A DNA stretch of 19,587 bases from Flavobacterium sp. (lineage in GTDB: Bacteria; Bacteroidota; Bacteroidia; Flavobacteriales; Flavobacteriaceae). The stretch lies in contig JASLDM010000105.1 in NCBI GenBank assembly GCA_030151565.1, positions 1-19,587 on the forward strand, read 5' to 3'. A model generated the notes under the pieces. It saw nothing but the letters and a program-made list of their open reading frames with translations. It was not told where the DNA came from and did no database searches. The position numbers and the translations under genes were made by a program. This document shows positions 14,002 through 19,587 of this stretch, piece after piece (positions within the stretch are counted from its first letter, which is position 1; every line of letters starts with the position of its first letter).

Positions 14002-14457
14002 ATGAAAGCAATTCAAGATTTGTATCCAGATGAATTAGCGCATTGCTATGGTTGTGGAAAAAATAATGCTGATGGGTATCAGTTAAAAACATACCTCGAC
14101 GCTGATGGGACGAAAAGTGTATTTACACCAAGTGCACAATACACAGCGCTTCCTGGCAGTGTTTACGGAGGACTAATCGCTTCGTTATTGGACTGTCACG
14201 GCACGGGGTCTGCGGCTGCTTTTGTTTGCCGAGAAGAAGGTATTTCTATGGATGGAACCGTTATTCCAGTTCGCTGTGTTACGGCGTCTTTAAAGGTGGA
14301 TTTTAAGGCGCCAACTCCAATGGGCGTGCCCTTAGAGCTTAAAGGGGAATTAAAGAGTTTAGAAGGGCGTAAAATAACAGTTAGTATGACTTTAAGTGCT
14401 AATGGTGTTGTTTGTGCAACAGGTGAACTATTAGCTATTCGATTAAAAGAAGCGTAA
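14002..14457 (+). CDS. PaaI-like hotdog-fold thioesterase
   Basis: This 151-residue protein is a likely acyl-CoA thioesterase of the PaaI/YiiD-type hotdog superfamily. The N-terminal CYGCGKNNADGYQLK stretch is a common opening of this group, and its two close cysteines are conserved there as far as I recall. GSVYGGLIASLLDCHG (residues about 52-67) corresponds to the HGG-x-hhxxhhD active-site helix, with Tyr in place of the usual His and Asp64 as the probable catalytic acid. ASLKVDFKAPTPMG (about 95-108) is the canonical central strand. Physiological substrate is unknown. It ends the exonuclease-esterase-thioesterase group at a 23-bp hairpin. It looks slightly more GC-rich than its neighbours by eye. 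Confidence 0.85.
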   Translation: MKAIQDLYPDELAHCYGCGKNNADGYQLKTYLDADGTKSVFTPSAQYTALPGSVYGGLIASLLDCHGTGSAAAFVCREEGISMDGTVIPVRCVTASLKVDFKAPTPMGVPLELKGELKSLEGRKITVSMTLSANGVVCATGELLAIRLKEA

Positions 14458-14467
14458 TTTATAGTTA

Positions 14468-14516
14468 CATAAAACAAAACGAGCTACTTTAAAAAAGTAG
14501 CTCGTTTTGTTTTATG
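14468..14516. terminator. 23-bp perfect hairpin, bidirectional terminator
   Basis: The arm at 14468-14490 pairs perfectly with 14494-14516 around an AAA loop. The GC-containing core CGAGCTACTTT is flanked by CATAAAACAAAA on one side and TTTTGTTTTATG on the other, so each strand ends in a U-rich tail. It sits between the convergent thioesterase and M4 protease genes. Confidence 0.9.
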
Positions 14517-14527
14517 ATGTTTTGCAA

Positions 14528-16504
14528 TTATTTAGAGATTATAATTTTCTCTGTGTAGCTTTTGCCTTCAATGGAAAAACGAAGCATATAAACTCCCGTT
14601 GACAAATGATCTACCGACAAGATGTTTTCACCATACGATGCCGTGAAGGTACTAATCTTTTGACCTATTAAATTAAACAGTTCCATTTTAATTGGATTTG
14701 TAAAAGCAGTATTGATTCGAAGAATACCATTTTTAGTAGGGTTGGGGTAAATCTTGATTTGTTTGCCAATTTCTAAATCCGCAATTCCCATAACCTCATC
14801 TTTTTCTCCAATGCCAACTGCATACCAAGCTTCTTTTACCGAATTGTACTCTAGGGAATCTTCTCCAAAACGATCTTCGGCAGCTTGCAATGAGCCATTA
14901 TAGGCATCTATATATTCTGAGTCTGGCAGTAAATAATTTATTAGATTATGATACGCAATCCATTCAGCTTTTTCTCTTCCGATGCCTTCAACATTGTATT
15001 CGTTTCCTTTGTCGTTTGTTCCTATACCACCTTCAACTAAAAGATAAAACCAATAGTTTTGTACTCCACTATTGGTGTGGACCCCACCGCTGTCTCGAGA
15101 TCCTATATAAGTGCTTGCCCAATAACGACCTTTGTAGGTGTCAGGATGCATTTTATCTTTAGGATCTCCCATATTTCTAAAGTAGTTTTTTACATCGTTT
15201 AATAGTATATCTTCGGCTATTAGCCAATTTGCTTGTTCGCCTAGTGCATAATGTTCTATCGATGCTCCAAAAATATCTGCAAAAGATTCATTAAGGGCTC
15301 CAGATTCTCCTTGGTATTTTAGGCCACCGTTGCCGTTATTGGAAACTACCATATGTGTGAATTCGTGTCCTGCTACATCGATTTTTACAAGAGGGCTCAT
15401 TCTGGTGTTATCGCCTATTCCAAAAGCCATAAAGTTGTAAGGTGCTGGCATTGCTACGGCATTATTTGGAAAGCCTGTGTCTGGAAAAAAATCTACAAAA
15501 GCTATCGGATTAATATAATTTTCAATGATGGAATTATTGTTGTCATAACTCAATCTGTTAAAGGTGTCTTTGTAGTAATCATATGTTTTTCCCATTCCCC
15601 AGTGTGCATCTATTGCAGGGCTCAACGGAAAAATAGGAGAATTATGTATTACATCTTGTTGATTTACAAAAATGTAGTCCCAGATTTCGGTATCAAAAGC
15701 TATATCAACTAAAGACGCGTCATAAGTGTTAATATTTCTAGATTGATCTCTTAGGCGATAGCCTCCTTCAAATTGATCAACGATGATATCTTGTTGTCCG
15801 TAATAGATAGTTTGTCCAGAGCCATTGACATCCGCGTGTGCAACTAAATCTACTGCATTAATTACCAGTCCCTCTTGAGCATCTACCCATACATTTTTCA
15901 TTAAGAAGGGTTTGAAAGCATCTATTCGGATAAGGTAGATAAGCTTATGATTGCTTTTTTCTTCGGTATCAAGGGAAACAATGGTTAATTGGGGCGTATA
16001 AGTTTTAGCTTCATTTACTTTAAAATGCGCTTTAGCTATTTCAATAGCTTCTTTTTCTCCTATACGCGGTGTGGTATTGATCTTTTGGATGTTTAGCACT
16101 TGTCCATTAATGCTTAAAATACGATTGTCTTTGGAGTGAATCAGTACTTTTTTACCCTCAATTTCCATTCGGTTGTAATACTGTTGGTAAACACTGTGTG
16201 TGATTCCTAGGGCATCTTTTTGTTCGCTAACCTTTATAAAAGAGTGCTTTTCTTCTAGTTTAAGCCAGTCCGCAAGTTTTGTTGCGATATCTGAGGGAGT
16301 AACTTTATATCCTTTAAAAGATACGTGAAAAGACCCAGATTGATTTATAAGTTCTGGTTGTGGCCATTTTGAGTCTTTAAAGTTATTTGTCGTTTGTAGT
16401 ATAAACTCATTTTTTAATACTGAAGCTTCTACACTTGAAAAAGCAAATAAAGATAGAGAAGCTAGAATTACGGTTTTATAAGTAGGATAGTAGTGTTGTT
16501 TCAT
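14528..16504 (-). CDS. Secreted M4 (thermolysin-family) zinc metalloprotease with T9SS sorting domain
   Basis: This 658-residue preproprotein should be exported by Sec and then passed through the type IX secretion system. Its layout is: signal peptide (about 1-27); N-terminal FTP/PepSY-type propeptide (about 60-225) that chaperones and inhibits the enzyme; catalytic domain (about 230-570); and a C-terminal sorting domain (about 580-658) with IKIYPNPTKNG and STGVYMLRF, removed or exchanged during T9SS surface attachment or release. Catalytic residues are all visible: HEFTH (380-384, zinc His380 and His384, base Glu381), the third zinc ligand Glu406 in GALNESFAD, and His476 in GGVHTNSG, the transition-state residue. 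Length is usual for flavobacterial M4 enzymes. Likely role is extracellular protein degradation for nutrition or tissue breakdown. Confidence 0.93.
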   Translation of the reverse strand: MKQHYYPTYKTVILASLSLFAFSSVEASVLKNEFILQTTNNFKDSKWPQPELINQSGSFHVSFKGYKVTPSDIATKLADWLKLEEKHSFIKVSEQKDALGITHSVYQQYYNRMEIEGKKVLIHSKDNRILSINGQVLNIQKINTTPRIGEKEAIEIAKAHFKVNEAKTYTPQLTIVSLDTEEKSNHKLIYLIRIDAFKPFLMKNVWVDAQEGLVINAVDLVAHADVNGSGQTIYYGQQDIIVDQFEGGYRLRDQSRNINTYDASLVDIAFDTEIWDYIFVNQQDVIHNSPIFPLSPAIDAHWGMGKTYDYYKDTFNRLSYDNNNSIIENYINPIAFVDFFPDTGFPNNAVAMPAPYNFMAFGIGDNTRMSPLVKIDVAGHEFTHMVVSNNGNGGLKYQGESGALNESFADIFGASIEHYALGEQANWLIAEDILLNDVKNYFRNMGDPKDKMHPDTYKGRYWASTYIGSRDSGGVHTNSGVQNYWFYLLVEGGIGTNDKGNEYNVEGIGREKAEWIAYHNLINYLLPDSEYIDAYNGSLQAAEDRFGEDSLEYNSVKEAWYAVGIGEKDEVMGIADLEIGKQIKIYPNPTKNGILRINTAFTNPIKMELFNLIGQKISTFTASYGENILSVDHLSTGVYMLRFSIEGKSYTEKIIISK

Positions 16505-16847
16505 TATTATTTATGATATTTTTAATAAATCTTGTTTTGTAAAAATAGCAAATTAATTAATATAGGTCTTGTGTGTTTGGTGAAATAAAGGAAAATGTTT
16601 ACTTGTTTTAAGTATATGGTAAAATATTTGCTTTTTTTTGGAAGTAATACTGTATTTAGAAGTATTAATACATAAAGGATTTAAAAAAAAAACATTGTAA
16701 TTTTTTCATATGATGTAAGGTATTGAATATGTTTGCTTTGTGTTTTGTTTTTATTTTTTTTTAAAAAAAGGATTATCTGAGTTGGTTTTTAATAAAATGA
16801 ATTCTACATTTGCACCTCCAATAACGGAAAAGAGGCTTGATGCTTTG
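16505..16847. other. Divergent intergenic region between the M4 protease and tRNA-Tyr
   Basis: This is strongly AT-rich, with long T and A runs around 16741-16770. It contains the tRNA promoter near its right end. The minus-strand promoter of the protease must lie in the left part; a TAATTTG (minus strand) near 16545-16551 is the best but imperfect -7 candidate. I see no protein gene: the short frame at 16740-16940 runs through the tRNA. Confidence 0.5.
16782..16812 (+). promoter_or_regulatory. Consensus Bacteroidota promoter for tRNA-Tyr
   Basis: TTG at 16782-16784 and TACATTTG (TAnnTTTG) at 16805-16812 are 20 bp apart, matching the -33/-7 arrangement known for this phylum. The predicted start is about 16818, leaving a ~30-nt 5' leader before the tRNA. 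Confidence 0.7.
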
Positions 16848-16928
16848 GGGGAGATACTCAAGCGGCCAACGAGGACGGACTGTAAATCCGTTGGGAAACC
16901 TTCGCAGGTTCGAATCCTGCTCTCCCCA
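16848..16928 (+). tRNA. tRNA-Tyr(GTA)
   Basis: The acceptor stem GGGGAGA (16848-16854) pairs with TCTCCCC (16921-16927), and the discriminator base is A. The D arm is CTC...GAG. The anticodon arm ACGGA-CTGTAAA-TCCGT gives anticodon GTA. A long variable arm of about 12 bases (TGGGAAACCTTC) makes it a class II tRNA, as bacterial tRNA-Tyr should be. The T arm is GCAGG-TTCGAAT-CCTGC. The genome encodes CAAAA after the discriminator, so CCA is not encoded and must be added by an enzyme such as the Cca in this window. Confidence 0.97.
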
Positions 16929-16951
16929 CAAAAAAAATAAATATTTATTTT

Positions 16952-16985
16952 AAAAACCTGTAACTTTATGTTGCAGGTTTTTTTT
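16952..16985 (+). terminator. Rho-independent terminator after tRNA-Tyr
   Basis: AAAAACCTG (16952-16960) pairs with CAGGTTTTT (16974-16982). The stem continues through a T.G pair and AAC/GTT to a TTTAT loop, giving about 13 bp. T-rich sequence follows to 16985. Confidence 0.88.
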
Positions 16986-17308
16986 ATGCCTCAATTTGAG
17001 TACATCCTTTAGGAACAATCCTAAAAGTTGTGTTTATGCGTAAAGTTTAGCTAATCTAAACAGGATGAATTCAATGCTTCGCACTCCTCTAAACTGCGCT
17101 CTAAAAGCTTTTAGTGTATCAATCCTTAAAGTTGGAGTGATTTAAAATAGCGACAATTGATTTCGTGGTTAAAATAAAAAGAACTCCTTTTAAGGGAAAT
17201 AGTACTTTGGGGTTTAGCACTTCTTTTTTAGAGGTAAAATGGTTCTCCTAGCTTTACTTTACTTTGATGCAAATCGACTTGTCGATAGGTTGTGTAGTGG
17301 TTTTAGAT

Positions 17309-17413
17309 AGTACTTGTTCGAGACAACTTCGAGAGAAGTACCACAGACGCTCGGAAATAGGCTTTTTTTCGGTAGGTGTGTGGTACGAATGTGGTGTGTG
17401 TGTGGTACAAGGT
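17309..17413 (-). repeat. Diverged interspersed repeat, right copy (inverted relative to the left)
   Basis: Read on the minus strand it contains, in order, ACCTTGTACCACA, ACCACATTC, ATTTCCGAGCGTCTGTGG and TGTCTCGAACAAGT, the same series as at 365-466 with small insertions. It has an extra GT-rich insertion and an 11-bp-period pair at 17313-17334 (CTTGTTCGAGA, CAACTTCGAGA, 8 of 11 identical). Its nature is unknown; it could be the remnant of a mobile element or a REP-like family. Confidence 0.6.
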
Positions 17414-17537
17414 GCGTTTAAGACAGTACTGGCTTAGGGTTGAAGTGGGGTTGAACAGAAATTATATGTATTTGTCAAATACAAAGGCCTGCTGTTTTTA
17501 ATTCACGCCCAACTTTTGAGGTTGCTCCATTTTAAGC

Positions 17538-17553
17538 CCCGTTTATAAACGGG
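17538..17553. repeat. 16-bp perfect palindrome
   Basis: CCCGTTTATAAACGGG is self-complementary without a loop. It lies about 62 bp beyond the stop of the minus-strand gene at 17615. No T-run follows on either strand, so it is a poor terminator; an operator or an element end is possible. Confidence 0.5.
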
Positions 17554-17614
17554 TTATAATTTTGATGATTAAGGCTGCTTCTGTTTTAGTGAGAAGGCGT
17601 AGGTATCGTTGAAG

Positions 17615-18034
17615 TTAGTTTTTTAACTCGTTGAAATTCTGAATAAAAAGGGCTAATCTTTTTGGGTCTATTGTTCCATCCGTATTAAAAACGTTGAAAT
17701 TTACTAATGCAAAAATCAAATCATTTCTACCTACAATACGCGCATTGTAAAAGTCGACTTTTGGTTCAGAAAAGGTGATGGTGGTTTTGAAAGTTTTATA
17801 AGCGATGTTCTCGATATAACCTTCTAGTATAATTTCGTTTTCTAAATTTCGTAATGTAAAGTCGTTTTCTATTCTTTGGTAGGTATAAGCTATTTTTTTG
17901 TTTAAAATGATGTGGTCTTTATCAAAGGAGACATCTGTAATGTTTGGAGGATTAGAATCGCTAAAGATTCTATGCTGTGCGAAGCTTATATTTGAAAGTA
18001 AAATAAGTAGGAATAAGGTAAGGTATTTAGTCAT
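17615..18034 (-). CDS. Small secreted protein of unknown function next to a two-component system
   Basis: I do not recognise this 139-residue protein. It starts with a clear signal peptide (MTKY, leucine-rich core, cleavage near ISFAQ at about residue 19). The mature ~120 residues look beta-rich (HIILNKKIAYTYQ, FTLRNLENEIILEGYI, FKTTITFSEPKVDFYNARIVG) and contain no cysteine, so a periplasmic or outer-membrane-associated domain is likely. It follows the histidine kinase gene by 86 bp on the same strand with no terminator between them, so it may belong to the same transcription unit. In-frame codons continue for 23 residues after its TAA (see findings). Confidence 0.72.
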   Translation of the reverse strand: MTKYLTLFLLILLSNISFAQHRIFSDSNPPNITDVSFDKDHIILNKKIAYTYQRIENDFTLRNLENEIILEGYIENIAYKTFKTTITFSEPKVDFYNARIVGRNDLIFALVNFNVFNTDGTIDPKRLALFIQNFNELKN

Positions 18035-18120
18035 AATTTTGGTAAGGATTAATTAGCTAAGAATGTAATAGAATAGTTATAGTGAAGTGCTTTAAGCAAT
18101 TGATAGCGTATGGTATGGCT

Positions 18121-19470
18121 CTAAAATTCCAATAGAATAGTTGTTCCTTTTCCAAGGGTTGAGGTAATGCTGTGTTTGATTTGATGTTGTTGTAAAATAA
18201 TTTTAACTAAGGCTAAGCCAATACCACTACCTTGGATAACACCCGTATTTTTACCGCGATAAAAGGTTTGGTCTATGCATTTTAAATCCTCTTCAGAAAT
18301 ACCTATTCCTTGATCTTGAATGCTTAAGTGTAATTGCCCATCTACTTCATAGAGTTTGATGAATACGGGATTACCTTCCGAATATTTAACAGCATTTTCG
18401 ATGAGGTTGAATAAGGCTAATTGTACTAAAGTTTCATTACCTGATTGTTGCAATAACTTGAAGTCTTTTACTTCAATTGCAATTTCTAAAGTAGTTTGTT
18501 GTTCTTGGATTTTGTGATCCAATAAATCGTAAATAGTCCAAAGGAGTTCATCAATACGAAAGTTCGCTGTGTTTTGAGAATCTTTTTTAAGCCCAGACAT
18601 CAGCAAGAGATTGGATAATAGATCTTCTATTTGATATACATTTTTTAGGGCTTCTTGTGCTACTGTTTGGTATTCTTGTGGAGTTCGTTCTCGTTGTGCA
18701 AATACTTCAAGGTTACCTGCAATTGCGGTAAGCGGGGTTTTGAATTCGTGAGAAACATAATTGATGAAGTTTTTCTGTACTAAAAAACTCTCCGAAAGCC
18801 TAGCTAATAGGTCATTGTAAGTTTTGAGTAGTTCTTCAATCTCATCTTGAGAGTTTGTAGTTGCAACTGCTTGTTCCAAGTTGGAATAATCTACTTTTTT
18901 AATTTGTGCTACAATTTGTTTTAACGGCTTGTATGCCAAATTAGATAAATACTTACTCAAAATAAAAATAAGGAGCAATCCGATTATTAAAACGGCTGCG
19001 ATAATGAAGAGTAAGCTGGTGATAAGCGAACGAAATTCAGTATTGGTCTGTTTGGCAAAAACAACAAAGTTCCCTTGGTTGTCGGGGTAATAAATACCGT
19101 AGTAAAAAAAATCATCAACCTTAAAAGATACAGAGCTTTCTTGTCGGGCACGTTCTAGATGTGCTGTGGTGATGTTAGGATCGTTGTATAGCTGGCCAAA
19201 CTCTACTTGGTTGGCGCTGTTGTATACCGCTACCATACTGCTTTGTATGGTTACTTGAAACTGCTCTTTAATAGCGGAATGCTCATATTGTGAGAGTTCA
19301 TCTTTTTCTAAGTAATATATTGCGGAAAGGAGACTGGTGTTTTTAAGTTCCTTAAACGTAATTGCAGAGGCTTGGCGGTAAAAGGCAAAAAAGATAATTA
19401 AGGCTGTCGCAATAAACACGATTCCAAAAGTCAATACCGAAAAAAGGGTTAGTCGATTGCGCAGCTTCAT
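18121..19470 (-). CDS. Membrane sensor histidine kinase
   Basis: This 449-residue kinase of a two-component system has TM1 (about 9-30), a ~115-residue periplasmic sensor region (about 31-147) of no recognisable family, TM2 (about 149-172) and HAMP (about 173-226). A HisKA domain follows, with the phospho-acceptor His241 in YVSHEFKTPLTAI. The HATPase_c domain shows the N box NLIENAVKY (355-363), G1 DQGIGI (386-391), a short F/FYRG segment, and G2 GSGIGLAL (414-421). All catalytic boxes are intact. The upstream response regulator gene ends 3 bp before this start codon, so the two are a cognate pair. The stimulus is unknown; a small secreted protein gene downstream could be a target or accessory. 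Confidence 0.93.
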   Translation of the reverse strand: MKLRNRLTLFSVLTFGIVFIATALIIFFAFYRQASAITFKELKNTSLLSAIYYLEKDELSQYEHSAIKEQFQVTIQSSMVAVYNSANQVEFGQLYNDPNITTAHLERARQESSVSFKVDDFFYYGIYYPDNQGNFVVFAKQTNTEFRSLITSLLFIIAAVLIIGLLLIFILSKYLSNLAYKPLKQIVAQIKKVDYSNLEQAVATTNSQDEIEELLKTYNDLLARLSESFLVQKNFINYVSHEFKTPLTAIAGNLEVFAQRERTPQEYQTVAQEALKNVYQIEDLLSNLLLMSGLKKDSQNTANFRIDELLWTIYDLLDHKIQEQQTTLEIAIEVKDFKLLQQSGNETLVQLALFNLIENAVKYSEGNPVFIKLYEVDGQLHLSIQDQGIGISEEDLKCIDQTFYRGKNTGVIQGSGIGLALVKIILQQHQIKHSITSTLGKGTTILLEF

Positions 19471-19473
19471 CTT

Positions 19474-19587
19474 TTATTCTTTTAGCATATATCCAGTACC
19501 TTTGATGGTATGGATAAGTTTGTGTTGCGACTCGTCAATTTTACTGCGGAGATAAGAGATGTATACATCCACAACATTGGTGTTGGT
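19474..19587 (-). CDS. OmpR/PhoB-family response regulator, C-terminal fragment (cut by the window edge)
   Basis: Only the last 37 codons and the stop are inside the window. The translation ends with TNVVDVYISYLRSKID, then LIHTIKGTGYMLKE, the recognition-helix and C-terminal hairpin signature of OmpR-type winged-helix regulators. The receiver domain lies outside the window. Three bases separate its stop from the kinase ATG. Confidence 0.92.
   Translation of the reverse strand, partial: TNTNVVDVYISYLRSKIDESQHKLIHTIKGTGYMLKE

Larger units (their letters stand above)
16986..17614. other. Long gene-free region with repeats and palindromes
   Basis: No convincing gene is present. Visible items are TTTAGGA...TCCTAAA just after the tRNA terminator (about 17007-17024), GT-rich sequence with the direct repeat GTGTGTGGTAC (17376-17386 and 17398-17408), an inverted copy of the repeat at 365-466, the inverted repeat TGTATTT-gtc-AAATACA (17467-17483), and the 16-bp palindrome CCCGTTTATAAACGGG (17538-17553). 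No known structured RNA is recognisable by eye. Confidence 0.55.

Noticed and set aside
15353..15712. 119-codon frame antisense to the M4 protease
   Set aside because: It lies inside the catalytic domain of a clearly real gene on the other strand and has no domain or signal.
16740..16940. 66-codon open frame
   Set aside because: It reads through the tRNA-Tyr gene and its promoter; there is no independent support.
365..17413. Composite transposon bounded by the inverted repeat copies
   Set aside because: The content between them is ordinary housekeeping genes with no transposase or target duplication, and the copies are strongly diverged.

Overview
The window looks like chromosomal DNA from a member of the Flavobacteriaceae (Bacteroidota); a Myroides- or Flavobacterium-like genus is my guess. 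The DNA is AT-rich. Several genes are preceded by the Bacteroidota primary-sigma -7 motif TAnnTTTG instead of a Shine-Dalgarno-rich leader. One protein carries a type IX secretion (T9SS) C-terminal sorting domain. The gene set (CtaA-type heme A synthase, rlmD next to a DUF6452-like/DUF6048-like pair, rocD, compact convergent terminators) also fits. I see no prophage, complete insertion sequence, integrase, CRISPR array, restriction system or known defence locus.

Layout. Positions 1-589 hold no convincing gene, only structured and repetitive DNA. An alpha/beta hydrolase (+) follows. It converges on a minus-strand operon, tsaC/sua5 -> cca -> ctaA (t6A precursor synthesis, tRNA CCA addition, heme A synthesis). 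A coiled-coil orphan gene (+) converges on a lipoprotein/secreted-protein pair (-), and the 23S rRNA methyltransferase gene rlmD (-) lies behind that pair. Divergent from rlmD is rocD (ornithine aminotransferase, +). After a strong terminator comes a tight plus-strand group: pncA (nicotinamidase), a conserved-looking 179-aa protein of unknown function, and a 50-aa basic protein that overlaps it. A small outer-membrane beta-barrel gene (+) with a good promoter converges on a thiamine pyrophosphokinase gene (-). Divergent from that are a single-domain rhodanese and then a plus-strand group: a DEDDh exonuclease, a YqiA-like esterase and a hotdog thioesterase. A 23-bp perfect hairpin separates this group from a secreted M4 (thermolysin-family) metalloprotease (-). 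A tRNA-Tyr(GTA) gene (+) with a consensus promoter and a terminator follows. Then comes about 690 bp of gene-free, repeat-bearing DNA, a small secreted protein gene (-), and a two-component system (-) whose response regulator runs off the right edge.

Functional links. Most genes are housekeeping. Several concern RNA maturation: TsaC, Cca and RlmD, plus a tRNA-Tyr gene that lacks an encoded 3' CCA and so needs an enzyme like Cca. Others concern cofactors (heme A, thiamine diphosphate, NAD salvage) or the envelope and secretion (beta-barrel, lipoprotein, M4 protease, sensor kinase).

The least explained material is the gene-free DNA at the two ends. It carries two diverged copies of one repeat in opposite orientation, each lying beside 11-bp-period tandem units. 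Other points worth checking are a chitin-binding-type-3-like (CBM5/12-like) motif in the large first loop of CtaA, the 50-aa overlapping gene, and an in-frame 23-codon extension behind the stop of the secreted protein next to the two-component system. I did not find a clear new multi-gene system.
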